Shown: positions 44,495-53,313 of the stretch, in pieces | Numbering within the stretch: position 1 is the stretch's first letter | Layout: every line of letters starts with the position of its first letter | Assembly: GCF_038096175.1 (NCBI RefSeq) | Contig: NZ_CP151099.1 | Location: 4,186,501 to 4,250,500 of the forward strand | Reading direction: 5' to 3' | Source of the DNA: Nostoc sp. UHCC 0302 | GTDB taxonomy: Bacteria; Cyanobacteriota; Cyanobacteriia; Cyanobacteriales; Nostocaceae | Length of the DNA: 64,000 bases | The notes under the pieces: model-generated | Database searches by the model: none | What the model was told of the DNA's origin: nothing | The model's input: only the letters and a program-made list of their open reading frames with translations | Program-made: the position numbers and the translations under genes

Positions 44495-46492
44495 ATGAAT
44501 ATTAATTTTAATAACAAAGGTGTCATCTTAATTGTTGATGACACTCCCAGCAATTTAGAAGTGCTGTTCGATTTTTTAGCAGATGCTGGATTTACAGTGT
44601 TGGTGGCTGAAGATGGTGAAAGTGCGATCGCTAGAGCTGAATATGCCCCACCAGACATGATTTTGTTAGATATACTCATGCCTGGAATGGATGGGTTTGA
44701 AACTTGCCAGCGTTTAAAAGTTAATGAAATCACAAAAGATATCCCCGTCATTTTTATGACGGCACTTGCTGAAACAGTCGAAAAAGTTAAAGGGTTAAAT
44801 CTTGGTGCAGTAGATTACATTACCAAACCGCTTCAACACGAAGAAGTTTTAGCTCGTATCGAACTTCATCTGAGGCTTAGCAAATTAACCAAGATACTCC
44901 AAGAGCAAAATTCGCGTTTGGAAGTGGAAATTTGTGAGCGCAAACTTAAAGAGCAAAAAATCCGCGAACAAGCTGCTTTATTAGATATCACTACTGATGC
45001 AATTTTTGTTGAAGATTTAAATAGAAAAATCCGTTTTTGGAACCAAGGTGCTGAAAATCTATATGGATGGAAATCGATAGAAGCGATTAATAAAAGTGTT
45101 AATCAGCTTCTTTATAGTAAACAAACTCTATCTCAAATCCAAAAAATTCACGAAAGTTTAATTGAGTCTGGCTCATGGCAAGGTGAATTACATCAACTTA
45201 CCAAACAAGGCAAAGAGATTGTTGTTGCCAGCCGCTGGACTCTGATGCGCGATAAAAATGAGCAACCCCAATCAATTCTGACTGTTAACACCGACATTAC
45301 AGAGAAAAAACAACTTGAAAGGCAATTTCTCCGCGCTCAACGGCTTGAAAGCATTGGCACACTTGCTGGCGGTATTGCACACGACTTGAACAATATACTT
45401 ACTCCAATTTTGACATCAGCGCAACTATTGCAATTAAAACTTCCCAATACTGATGAGCGGAGTCAACAAATGTTTAAGACCATAGAAATTAATGCTAAAC
45501 GTGGGGCTGCTTTAGTTAAACAAGTGTTGCACTTTGCGCGGGGAGTTGAAGGCAAGCGCATGATTGTCCAAGTTAATCACCTATTTTCAGAAATTGAGCA
45601 AATTGTTAAGGAGACTTTTCCCAAATCGATTGAATTTTCTGTAAATATTAAGCCAGACCTCTGGGCTGTGATTGGAGATGCTACTCAACTGCATCAGTTG
45701 CTGATGAACTTAGTAGTTAATGCTCGTGATGCTATGCCAAACGGCGGTCATTTAAGTATCTCTGCTGAGAATATGTTGATTGATGAACACTATGCTTCAA
45801 TGAATATTGAGGCTTCTGTCGGTTCTTATATTGTGATTACTGTTGCAGATACAGGCATTGGTATGGAACCGGAAATAGTCGATAGAATATTTGAGCCGTT
45901 TTTTACTACCAAAGATGTTGGCAAAGGTACAGGTTTAGGTCTTTCAACCGCGAGGGGTATTATTAAAAGCCACGGTGGTTTTGTGAACGTCTCTAGTAAG
46001 GTCGGAAGAGGAACTGAATTTAAAGTATTCTTGTCAGCAGTTGAGGCAACAACAACACCGTTAGCAGAAGACTTTGAACTGTTTAAAGGAAATGGAGAAT
46101 TGGTTTTAGTTGTAGATGACGAAGCCAAAATTCTTGAGACTACGAAACTTACGTTAGAAACGTACAATTATCAGGTGCTTACAGCCAGGGATGGAATTGA
46201 AGCGATCGCATTATACGCGAAACACCAAAATGAAATCAATCTGGTATTGATGGATATGATGATGCCGTCAATGGATGGTGCAACTACTATTCGCGCCTTG
46301 CAAAAAATTAATTCGCTTGTCAAGATTATTGCTGTCAGCGGTCTAGTAGCCAACGACCAACTAGTAAAGACTGCTGGAATCAAAACATTTATAGCTAAAC
46401 CATACACAACTAAGGAATTATTGCAAACTTTGCATACTATTCTTTACCAAGCATCAAGAAAATCAAAAAGTGCAAATAATTCGAGCCTTTGA
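44495..46492 (+). CDS. Hybrid sensor kinase: receiver-PAS-HisKA-HATPase-receiver
   Basis: The 665-residue protein starts with a receiver (VILIVDDTPSNLEVLFDF, Asp59). A coiled coil and a PAS domain follow (about 160-275, TDAIFVEDLNRKIRFWNQGAENLYGW), then a HisKA domain of the GGIAHDLNNIL type (His296), HATPase (VADTGIGM, GTGLGLSTARGI) and a second receiver (LVLVVDDEAKILETT, Asp587). GAGG in the 8-base gap after the HstK-type gene serves as the ribosome-binding site, so the two genes form an operon. The layout fits a phosphorelay in which the HstK protein could feed the N-terminal receiver. No DNA-binding output domain is present. A HIP1 octamer lies in each receiver-coding part. Confidence 0.92.
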   Translation: MNINFNNKGVILIVDDTPSNLEVLFDFLADAGFTVLVAEDGESAIARAEYAPPDMILLDILMPGMDGFETCQRLKVNEITKDIPVIFMTALAETVEKVKGLNLGAVDYITKPLQHEEVLARIELHLRLSKLTKILQEQNSRLEVEICERKLKEQKIREQAALLDITTDAIFVEDLNRKIRFWNQGAENLYGWKSIEAINKSVNQLLYSKQTLSQIQKIHESLIESGSWQGELHQLTKQGKEIVVASRWTLMRDKNEQPQSILTVNTDITEKKQLERQFLRAQRLESIGTLAGGIAHDLNNILTPILTSAQLLQLKLPNTDERSQQMFKTIEINAKRGAALVKQVLHFARGVEGKRMIVQVNHLFSEIEQIVKETFPKSIEFSVNIKPDLWAVIGDATQLHQLLMNLVVNARDAMPNGGHLSISAENMLIDEHYASMNIEASVGSYIVITVADTGIGMEPEIVDRIFEPFFTTKDVGKGTGLGLSTARGIIKSHGGFVNVSSKVGRGTEFKVFLSAVEATTTPLAEDFELFKGNGELVLVVDDEAKILETTKLTLETYNYQVLTARDGIEAIALYAKHQNEINLVLMDMMMPSMDGATTIRALQKINSLVKIIAVSGLVANDQLVKTAGIKTFIAKPYTTKELLQTLHTILYQASRKSKSANNSSL

Positions 46493-46525
46493 AGGGGCAG
46501 AGGAATAGTTTTCGCAAGAATCTGG

Positions 46526-46604
46526 TAGGGTGCGTTATGGACTTTAGTCCTAACGTACCATCCGATTTTCGGTGCGTTACGCTGACGTGATAACACACCC
46601 TACG
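46526..46604. repeat. Dispersed inverted repeat GTAGGGTGCGTTAT
   Basis: The left end GGTAGGGTGCGTTATGG and the right end GATAACACACCCTACG are near-complementary. A shorter relative lies at 61836-61893. Confidence 0.65.
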
Positions 46605-46630
46605 AAACTACGAAACTTTTGTAATCAATC

Positions 46631-47075
46631 AGGTTTACGAGTCGCAAAAGCTAGTTTAACGTGAATTCGACGAGTGCTATCTTGACCTCTCCCCCAGCCC
46701 CTCTCCTACGAGGAGAGGGGAGTAAAACCATCATTTTTTCTTGCTCCTCCCTCTCCGAAGCGGAAAGGGAGGTTGGGAGGGAGAGGTTCATCGAACTCAC
46801 GTTAGTTTACGAGTTGCAAAAGTTAGTTTACGAGTCGCAAAAGCTGGTTTTGATGTCGCAAAAGCTAGTTTACGAGTCGCAAAAGCTGGTTTACGAGTCG
46901 CAAAAGCTAGTTTACGAGTCGCAAAAGCTGGTTTACGAGTCGCAAAAGCTAGTTTACGAGTCGCAAAAGTTAGTTTACGAGTCGCAAAAGTTAGTTTACG
47001 AGTCGCAAAAGCTGGTTTTGATGTCGCAAAAGCTAGTTTATGAGTCGCAAAAGTTAGTTTACGAGATTATATCCC
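46631..47075. repeat. 21-bp tandem array, 13 units, interrupted by a MITE
   Basis: The units are AGTTTACGAGTCGCAAAAGC plus T, with small variants (GGTTTTGATGTCGCAAAAGC in two units). One unit precedes and twelve follow the inserted element. The array begins directly after the stop codon of the glycosyltransferase gene on the - strand (stop at 47067-47069). The + strand frame with repeated VYESQKL peptides is an artefact of the period of 21. Confidence 0.93.
46652..46809. mobile_element. MITE copy 2 with perfect 7-bp target duplication
   Basis: The element proper is 46659-46802 (144 bp) with ends ACGTGAATTCGA and TCGAACTCACGT, flanked by TAGTTTA on both sides. Removing the element and one TAGTTTA restores a regular 21-bp array unit, which proves insertion. 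It is about 90 percent identical to the copy at 24412-24556. Confidence 0.92.
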
Positions 47076-48734
47076 GTAAGAGCGAGGATAGGGCTTGAGG
47101 AGTGTTTTAGCTTGATAAACATAAATGACGTTAGTAACTACTCCGCCTCGTCGAATTGGTAACTGTTCAATTTCATTGACGCTATTAAAGTAAGTTCGAT
47201 AGCTAGCCATCAAGTCTTGTCTATGTATAAAAGAGGCGGTAGTAATGTATAAAGCATCTTTTCCCAGCCATTGTTCGGGCTTTGACCAAAAAGCAAAGCC
47301 ACGCAGATCCATACCAATGTCAAAGCAAGTAATCGGTATGTGAGATATTGGTTTTAGGGACATGGCGATCGGCCCGCCTAGATAATAGCGATTAGTAAAT
47401 ATAAAGCTAGATTTTTCTAAAGCTGCGCTAAGGATAGGAGATTCAGCAAAACCACGCCGCAATTGCTCAATATCAATTAGTTCAGTGGAAGGGTCATCTT
47501 TGGGAGATAATAAACCTCCCATTAAGGCGTATTGGCTTGGCTTTTGCACTATTCCTGCTGTCACTTGCAGCAAAGCAATTAGCAAAATACTACTAACTAC
47601 AATTCCCGAACCCAAAAGCCATCGACGCACCCTACGCCGGGATTGCTTCTGCCAAATTATTGCCTGTTGTCCTAATAGTAAAGTAATTCCCCAAAATCCT
47701 GGCATTGACCAAGCTGGTAAAATTTGCCGATATCCTCCTATAAGAGTAAATCCTATAGTTAAGGGCAGGGAAACCCATAAAATCAATAGCTGATTCGCCT
47801 CTAAATTTTTTCGAGAGGTTCGTGATTTCGGAGAAAAAATTTGAATTATTTGAGCCAGCGCTGGTTGTAAACTCACCCACCAAAGTGGGAATCCAATGGT
47901 TGGAAATAGATAAAGTACTCCAACTAAACAGACGAGGACTACATTTAATAGACTATAGCCACCGCGAGGTACTGCTCGCTCTGATTGGAATAGAAAAGAT
48001 ACCCAATCGTGCTGTATATTCCAAAATAAAATAGGGAAGATGGTAATCAGAAACAAGCCTAAGCTTAACCATGCCCAAGGCGAGCGGAGAACGGAGCGAT
48101 GAGGTGGACTGGTTAAACAAAAACCAACTAGCCCCAAGGCTAAAATAAAACCGTGATATTTGCTGAGGCAGGCTAATCCGACTAGAGTACCAAGGATTGC
48201 TAAACGATAGCTGGGTATGTATAAATTAGTTGAGCAAGACTCATCTTTCAACAAGCTACGCTTTTGAGTTGCAGGCTGCTGCAAAAATTCATCAGCTGCA
48301 AAATACAAACTAGCTGACCAAAAAAACATTAAAGGACTGTCAGGTAGACTGAGGAGGCCAAAGCCAACTAAAAAAATTGGACTTATAGTAGCGATCGCTA
48401 AAGTTAAACTAGCAGCTTGGGCAGAGAAAATTCTTAAGCTAGTTAGATACAACAGCAGCAAACTGCCAGTGTACAAAATTAGCGCTCCCAAACGAATCGT
48501 GAATTGCGATACAACTCCAGTCAGCCACGGGCCAAAACCGGTTGTCAGCGCCACCATAACCGGGTGATCAAAATAGCTCCAGTCCAAATGCAAGCTGTAA
48601 ACATAGTAGTAAGCTTCATCAAAAGTAGGGTAAAGCCAGAAAGCGATAAAAGCTCGAAACAGCAGTCCCCCAACCAGCAGAAAAAGTACTAACTGATTAG
48701 TTTTTTGCGCTAACCATTTCTGAGCTATTTGCAT
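47067..48734 (-). CDS. GT39-type polytopic glycosyltransferase (ArnT-like)
   Basis: The 555-residue protein has about twelve transmembrane helices. The first external loop carries YPTFDEAYYYVYSLHLDWSYFDHPVMVALTT, with the Asp-Glu and DHPPM-like block typical of ArnT/PMT-type transferases. A conserved LSKYHGFILALGL lies later. It probably moves a sugar from a polyprenyl-phosphate donor onto an envelope molecule on the periplasmic side. The C-terminal soluble part ends in a region directly abutting the 21-bp tandem array. It is monocistronic and is the second such enzyme in the window. Confidence 0.87.
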   Translation of the reverse strand: MQIAQKWLAQKTNQLVLFLLVGGLLFRAFIAFWLYPTFDEAYYYVYSLHLDWSYFDHPVMVALTTGFGPWLTGVVSQFTIRLGALILYTGSLLLLYLTSLRIFSAQAASLTLAIATISPIFLVGFGLLSLPDSPLMFFWSASLYFAADEFLQQPATQKRSLLKDESCSTNLYIPSYRLAILGTLVGLACLSKYHGFILALGLVGFCLTSPPHRSVLRSPWAWLSLGLFLITIFPILFWNIQHDWVSFLFQSERAVPRGGYSLLNVVLVCLVGVLYLFPTIGFPLWWVSLQPALAQIIQIFSPKSRTSRKNLEANQLLILWVSLPLTIGFTLIGGYRQILPAWSMPGFWGITLLLGQQAIIWQKQSRRRVRRWLLGSGIVVSSILLIALLQVTAGIVQKPSQYALMGGLLSPKDDPSTELIDIEQLRRGFAESPILSAALEKSSFIFTNRYYLGGPIAMSLKPISHIPITCFDIGMDLRGFAFWSKPEQWLGKDALYITTASFIHRQDLMASYRTYFNSVNEIEQLPIRRGGVVTNVIYVYQAKTLLKPYPRSYGI

Positions 48735-48876
48735 TTAAGCGAATTCCTACCCTTAATTTCTAGACCAATTAGTAAATTTCGGCTTGATTACACTAGCGAA
48801 GACTTTCACTAAAAACAGTAGGTCTAGCCAACTTACAAAACTAGTTCCCAAATATACCATTGATAGCAACTTTGGG

Positions 48877-49779
48877 CTATCTTCCTGTGGAAAATTTGTT
48901 ACTCGGCTTGACAAACTTTAGAGTCATGCGTAGGCGTAGCCCGTCGCAGACATCGCTCTCACCAATGGCAAGGTAACGCTCTTTATCCTTTTCACCATGA
49001 CTTAAACTTGGCGGCAGTGACCAAACACCACCTACATAGTCTTTAGTATCTTTGGGGTTAGCGTTAATCTCCGACTTGCCCACAAGCTTAAACCCAATCT
49101 TTTCCAAAGCAGCAATTACCCTATCTTCAGACACATAGCCTGTCTTAGCACTTTCTTGCAAAGAGATGCCGGGTTTAGCGCGATGCTCTTCTATCCCTAA
49201 GATTCCCCCTGGTTTCAGGGCTTTGTAAACAGCAGCATAAACTTTATTGTCATAGCCAGCGCTGACCCAGTTATGAATGTTGCGGAAGGTCAGAACCATA
49301 TCTACAGAGTTGTCTGGAGCCAGAGTGAGTTCATTTGGTGGATTAATTTGAACTATTTTGACTTTGCCAAAGACTTGAGGACGAGCTGTTAATCTTTCTA
49401 GAAAAGCTTTCGCTGGGTTGCTTTTTTGGGGGTCAAAGTTAGTAACAATCAACTGTCCCTTTTGGGCAAGAAAGGGCGCTAAAATCTCGGTGTACCAGCC
49501 ACTTCCCGGCCAGAGTTCAACCACAGTCATGTCTGGGCGCAGTCCAAAGAATTCGAGAGTTTCGGCTGGATGGCGGTACTTGTCTCTGGCGCGATTCTGT
49601 TGGGAGCGATCGCTACTAGCTAGCACAGTTTGAATTGTTGTGCTGTTGCCAACTGGAGTTTTCGTAGTCTCGTTAGCTAAAACCCAAGGGGCAGGCGTGA
49701 ACACAAGCAACAGACAAGTTAATACCTTAAGCAAGCTGAGAGAAAGCCCTATCAAAGCAAAGTTTGCTTGAAATTTCAT
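48877..49779 (-). CDS. Exported class I SAM-dependent methyltransferase-like protein
   Basis: The N-terminus (NFALIGLSLSLLKVLTCLLLVF, then APWVLA) is a signal peptide, so the protein is probably periplasmic. The body shows VVELWPGSGWYTEILAPFL, a motif I variant (usual E/DxGxGxG), then DMVLTFRNIHNW and LKPGGILGIEEHRAKPG. This type is known in proteobacteria and cyanobacteria as a predicted methyltransferase with a signal sequence; how SAM would be available outside the cytosol is unclear. Residues near DVCDGLRLR are encoded by a dispersed repeat (48928-48956) that seems to be inserted between YLAIGES and MTLKFV. Length otherwise normal. Confidence 0.82.
   Translation of the reverse strand: MKFQANFALIGLSLSLLKVLTCLLLVFTPAPWVLANETTKTPVGNSTTIQTVLASSDRSQQNRARDKYRHPAETLEFFGLRPDMTVVELWPGSGWYTEILAPFLAQKGQLIVTNFDPQKSNPAKAFLERLTARPQVFGKVKIVQINPPNELTLAPDNSVDMVLTFRNIHNWVSAGYDNKVYAAVYKALKPGGILGIEEHRAKPGISLQESAKTGYVSEDRVIAALEKIGFKLVGKSEINANPKDTKDYVGGVWSLPPSLSHGEKDKERYLAIGESDVCDGLRLRMTLKFVKPSNKFSTGR
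48928..48956. repeat. Intragenic dispersed repeat (GCGTAGGCGTAGCCCGTCGC)
   Basis: This GC-richer unit ends GCAGACATCGC and resembles interspersed repeats in spacers of this window (around 7840 and 5160). It adds in-frame codons to the C-terminal part of the exported methyltransferase. Confidence 0.55.
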
Positions 49780-50122
49780 GGTAATTATTTTAAATTTTAA
49801 TTAACTGTATAAAACACTACTTCAATTTAGATTTTATCAGGCACTATTAAGACCTTAGATGAATGAAGTATTTTAAAGCTCATGCGATTATCTGGTCTGT
49901 AACCTAGTTTTTTATTCTCTCAACTGTAAACCATTAACGACGTGCAAAACCATAGCATAAATTCCTTATTCTGTTTATTAAGAAATTAATAAATAAGTGG
50001 ATATAACAAAACTGAAGATACTTTATGGCTTGTAGTTTGCTATTTTGCGAAGAAAACACAAACTAAAAACTTCAATTCATTCATGTCTATCTACTTATCA
50101 GGGTCGCTAAATATTCTGGATT
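49780..50122. other. Spacer with a MITE-like element (49994-50097)
   Basis: Apart from the 104-bp element related to 26370-26474, the stretch is AT-rich and without a supported gene. Confidence 0.5.
49994..50097. repeat. MITE-like element, copy 2
   Basis: The ends are TAAGTGGATATAACAAAACT and, on the other strand, TAAGTAGATAGACATGAATG. It shares AACTGAAGATRCTTTRTRG and the right-hand TTCAATT..TATCTACTTA layout with copy 1, but the central palindrome has decayed. Confidence 0.55.
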
Positions 50123-50257
50123 ATGGACAGACCTGAAGACACTGTACTAGCAATTTTTATTGTATTAGCACTCTTGATTACTACTTTTTTTGGAATTCCA
50201 GAAATTTATCGAATGTATTTTGGAGGATTAAAAAATGATACTATGCAAAGACATTAA
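50123..50257 (+). CDS. 44-residue single-pass membrane protein, unknown
   Basis: The product MDRPEDTVLAIFIVLALLIT continues TFFGIPEIYRMYFGG and ends with a polar tail. It has one transmembrane helix and a Met/Arg/Tyr-rich cytosolic-side segment. It lies 30 bases upstream of another small membrane protein on the same strand, so they may be co-transcribed. No strong ribosome-binding site is seen apart from CTGGAT. I do not recognise a family. Confidence 0.5.
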   Translation: MDRPEDTVLAIFIVLALLITTFFGIPEIYRMYFGGLKNDTMQRH

Positions 50258-50287
50258 ATTAGAAAAATCAATATTTATACAATATTT

Positions 50288-50623
50288 ATGAAATTTTCTC
50301 ATGCTGATAGAGAAAAAACTAAATCTGATCAAAATTTTACTCGAACAATGAAAGATAACACTAACAAATGGTTAGCACTTTGGTGGTTACAAGTATTTTT
50401 GTCAACAGCAACAATAACTAGGCTCGCACACACAGTAGCAAAGCTTGGTCAATTTGTATTTATTATTAAAATTACTCTTGTAGGCACTGCACTTTTATTT
50501 TTGACCTTTTGGCTAATCTTTGCCTACCGGGGTGTTTCAACTCGCAACGAGAAAATTAAAAATTTACTTTACTATGGTATTCCTTGCTGTGGTGTTGCTG
50601 GCTTCGTTTTAGGTGTTATTTAA
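50288..50623 (+). CDS. Small integral membrane protein, unknown
   Basis: The 111-residue product has a charged N-terminus (MKFSHADREKTKSDQNFTR), then about three hydrophobic segments (WLALWWLQVFLSTATITRL, FIIKITLVGTALLFLTFWLIF and IPCCGVAGFVLGVI). Between the last two lies a basic loop YRGVSTRNEKIKN. An internal Met at residue 21 is an alternative start. It is placed between the 44-residue membrane protein and a membrane-anchored coiled-coil protein, all on the + strand within 1.4 kb. Function is unknown. Confidence 0.62.
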   Translation: MKFSHADREKTKSDQNFTRTMKDNTNKWLALWWLQVFLSTATITRLAHTVAKLGQFVFIIKITLVGTALLFLTFWLIFAYRGVSTRNEKIKNLLYYGIPCCGVAGFVLGVI

Positions 50624-50727
50624 AAGATGCAGAAGAGAATAAATATTATAGCGACAGCCTTGGCGTTTTTCTAACTGCATAGCTATTTTATTAATAATTC
50701 ATTTTGATTGTCAAAATCAAAGTTTTT

Positions 50728-51519
50728 ATGAATAAACGTGAGATTTCATTAACTACAATATCTATATTTTTAGGTGCGCTGACATTTGGAGTCAGCTTAG
50801 ATAGAAATGTTAAGGATTTTTGGAAAATATTGATACCAGGTTTAGGATCAATTGGTTGTGGTTTAGTATTATCTATAGTCAAGCCAACTGAAAGCGAGTT
50901 TGAAAAACAATGTAATGAACGTATAGCACGTTTAACTCAGTGGGAAGATTCTTTGATACTATTAGAATCTCAACTTAATCAAAATATAGAAGCTGTAGAG
51001 GTGGTTAAGAGTAAGTTTGAATTAGAACACACTAAAAGTATTCAAGAACTGGAAAAGAAGCACTTATCTTTACAATATTTATATGAATCAGAATTTTCGC
51101 ATTTAGTTGAAAGTAGGAAGCAGTTTGAGCAGCAAAATGAAATCTTTCGCCAACAAATTGTTTTAGAGGCGATGCAAGAATTTGAAGCTAAAGAAAATAA
51201 ATTTCATCATAAAGATTTAGAGCTTGCCAAGCGAGAAAAAGCACTTAATTTCTGGTTTGAAGATAGAAAAGAAATTTTAGAGCGCACAAAAGTAAATATT
51301 GAGGCTGAATACCAGGAAAAGTCAAACCAACTTTTTGAACATAAAGATAATTTACAAATGCGTCATGAAATAGAGGTTCAAAGTCATAAAGAAAAAATTG
51401 CTAGATTAAAACTAGAATTACAAGATGCTTCTGAACTACTAAGATTTAATAAGAGCGAAGTTTTTCAAAATTCCAAACAGCAATTACAAAATCATAGAAA
51501 TATGGAAAATAGGGATTAG
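50728..51519 (+). CDS. Membrane-anchored coiled-coil protein, unknown
   Basis: I start it at the ATG at 50728 rather than at a TTG eight codons earlier. Two short hydrophobic helices near the N-terminus (ISLTTISIFLGALTFGVSL and ILIPGLGSIGCGLVLSIV) are followed from residue 65 by about 190 residues of nearly continuous charged helix (for example ERIARLTQWEDSLILLESQL). The helix is predicted to be coiled coil and ends in a basic tail. Such proteins can be filament or scaffold formers, but there is no specific homology. It ends 41 bases from the convergent rca gene. Confidence 0.68.
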   Translation: MNKREISLTTISIFLGALTFGVSLDRNVKDFWKILIPGLGSIGCGLVLSIVKPTESEFEKQCNERIARLTQWEDSLILLESQLNQNIEAVEVVKSKFELEHTKSIQELEKKHLSLQYLYESEFSHLVESRKQFEQQNEIFRQQIVLEAMQEFEAKENKFHHKDLELAKREKALNFWFEDRKEILERTKVNIEAEYQEKSNQLFEHKDNLQMRHEIEVQSHKEKIARLKLELQDASELLRFNKSEVFQNSKQQLQNHRNMENRD

Positions 51520-51560
51520 GAAGTTAGAAATCTCATCTCCCCAGCCCCTTTTCCTGCTAC

Positions 51561-52832
51561 TTAATTTTTACCATTTGGTCGCTGAATAATCGTTTCAGCT
51601 ACTCGCCGCTTAGCCTTCGGATCAATTCCTACTAAGCGCACGTACTCACTGCTATATTCAGCCAAACAAGATTCTAAGGTTGATATGGCATCTGACTCCG
51701 CATCGATATGAGTATTAATACAAGTTTGCCAAGAACCTGTGCGGAAACGGCGCTCATCTACGTGTTCAATGGTGATTTTATAACCCTGAGCTAAAAGTTG
51801 CCGGACTTGTTCTTGTGTCTCTAGGGTTAAATGTGTATTTGCTCCCTGCTGTTTGTGGAAACCATTGGGAGTTGCACCTTTAGTTCCTCCATTATTTGAC
51901 GGCTGGTTAGTTGGTATTGCAGCAGGTGGTGCAGATTGGGAATTTCTCCCTCTATTCAAGCGGTTGTACTCATCAACCAACTGAGAATTTTCCACCCGTT
52001 TTTGTTCACCGACCATCAAGTGACCAGATTCGATTAAGTGAGATAGGCTGAAATCTGGCTTTTTAAATTCTGGTGGCCCTTCTAAGCTATTAACCACACG
52101 CTGAGATACGCGTTCAAACCCTATTTGATAGATGAAGTTGCGGATTTGTTCGTCATAAATGCGCGATCGCAACGCGCTAAAAAAGTCAACTGACTGATTG
52201 ATGAAAGTATCAACGAGTTGTTCAATATCCCGTTGTGAGAGTCCGTCTGGCTCAAAAATACCCTTGACAATCCCTACCTTGTCGTCGCGATCGGGTTCCC
52301 AGTAGAATTTATCCATCCGTCCATCCCGAATTAACGGTGCATAGAGGGTAGAAAAATCATTTCCTGTAACAATAACCGGCACACGATGTAAAGGTGTGGA
52401 GTCGTAGCTTCCAGGTAACTGCACATCTGTGGGATTATCTGCAATATTCATCAGTGTGGCATTTACCAACTGCGTATTTACAGTGTATTGCGTCCCTTCA
52501 TCAAAACGCCCCGCACCTGCATCTAAATCGTTAATCATCAGCACACACATTTTGCCGCGCACTTTGATCAGTTCTGCTGTTTCCCGATAGCGTAGCCGAA
52601 TTAAGCGTGCTGGATCTCCAGCATCGGGACTTTCTAATTCTCCGCCAGAGATGTGAGTCACTTCGACTCCCATTTTCTCGAAGACTAACTCACACTGAAA
52701 AGACTTGCCTTCACCTTTACGTCCATGAATCCCCAAAATTATGGGGACTCGTACGCCAGGAAGTTTTAAGAAGTTTTTGGTGATGTGGACAGCAAGTTTG
52801 TCTAGAAAGCGGGGAGCGATATAGTAACTCAT
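51561..52832 (-). CDS. rca: Rubisco activase with C-terminal small-subunit-like domain
   Basis: The 423-residue protein is an AAA+ ATPase that remodels inhibited Rubisco. Walker A is GIHGRKGEGKSFQ and the Walker B region is VLMINDLDAGAGRFDEG. FYWEPDRDDKVGIVKGIF and the C-terminal ATPase helices follow. After a Gly/Asn/Pro-rich linker (about 300-325) there is an SSUL domain (LTLETQEQVRQLLAQGYKI, then DERRFRTGSWQTC), which docks to Rubisco and, in related cyanobacteria, targets activase to carboxysomes. The length fits Nostocales activase. It is monocistronic; convergent to the coiled-coil gene and 90 bases from the toxin-antitoxin pair. Confidence 0.95.
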   Translation of the reverse strand: MSYYIAPRFLDKLAVHITKNFLKLPGVRVPIILGIHGRKGEGKSFQCELVFEKMGVEVTHISGGELESPDAGDPARLIRLRYRETAELIKVRGKMCVLMINDLDAGAGRFDEGTQYTVNTQLVNATLMNIADNPTDVQLPGSYDSTPLHRVPVIVTGNDFSTLYAPLIRDGRMDKFYWEPDRDDKVGIVKGIFEPDGLSQRDIEQLVDTFINQSVDFFSALRSRIYDEQIRNFIYQIGFERVSQRVVNSLEGPPEFKKPDFSLSHLIESGHLMVGEQKRVENSQLVDEYNRLNRGRNSQSAPPAAIPTNQPSNNGGTKGATPNGFHKQQGANTHLTLETQEQVRQLLAQGYKITIEHVDERRFRTGSWQTCINTHIDAESDAISTLESCLAEYSSEYVRLVGIDPKAKRRVAETIIQRPNGKN

Positions 52833-52923
52833 GAAATTAGGTTTGGCTATTACTGCTTAAATTAATGTTAAGTTTTTTTGGCTGTTACTGTTTATTTATC
52901 TTTTGGTAGAAAAGGAGCAAGAT

Positions 52924-53313
52924 TTACCACAAACGTCGAGTTGAATACGCATCAAAAATCGTATCAGCACTCAGTATATGAATATTTTCTACTAAAGCTT
53001 GTGCAATTAAAAGTCGGTCGAATGGGTCACGGTGATGCAGAGGTAGCGTGGCAACAATAGCAACATGGCTAACTTTTATATCGAGTAAACTGAAGTCGTT
53101 GAGACTAAGTTGCTGTGTAATAAATATTTCAAATGGCAGATTAAACGCAAGCTTTCCTATACTCTGTTTAATTGCTATTTCCCAAAGACTGGCTATACTC
53201 AGTAAAATTTGATTATTTTCGTCATTAATTAAGGCTAACACTGTATTACTAAGTTTTGAATTATCCGTCACATACCAAATAAAAGTATGTGTATCTAGCA
53301 GTAGTTTCATCAC
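52924..53313 (-). CDS. PIN-domain ribonuclease toxin (VapC-like)
   Basis: The 129-residue protein has the acidic PIN residues: Asp in LLLDTHTFIWY, Glu in SLWEIAIK, Asp in HHRDPFDRLLIAQA and Asp in LSADTIFDAY. These bind Mg or Mn for RNA cleavage. The start overlaps the antitoxin stop by four bases, the usual translational coupling of toxin-antitoxin operons. It lies between rca and an unknown small gene. The target RNA is not predictable. Confidence 0.88.
   Translation of the reverse strand: MMKLLLDTHTFIWYVTDNSKLSNTVLALINDENNQILLSIASLWEIAIKQSIGKLAFNLPFEIFITQQLSLNDFSLLDIKVSHVAIVATLPLHHRDPFDRLLIAQALVENIHILSADTIFDAYSTRRLW

Noticed and set aside
46661-47098. Frame with repeated VYESQKL peptide
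   Set aside because: It runs through a MITE and a 21-bp array; the coding appearance is a period effect.
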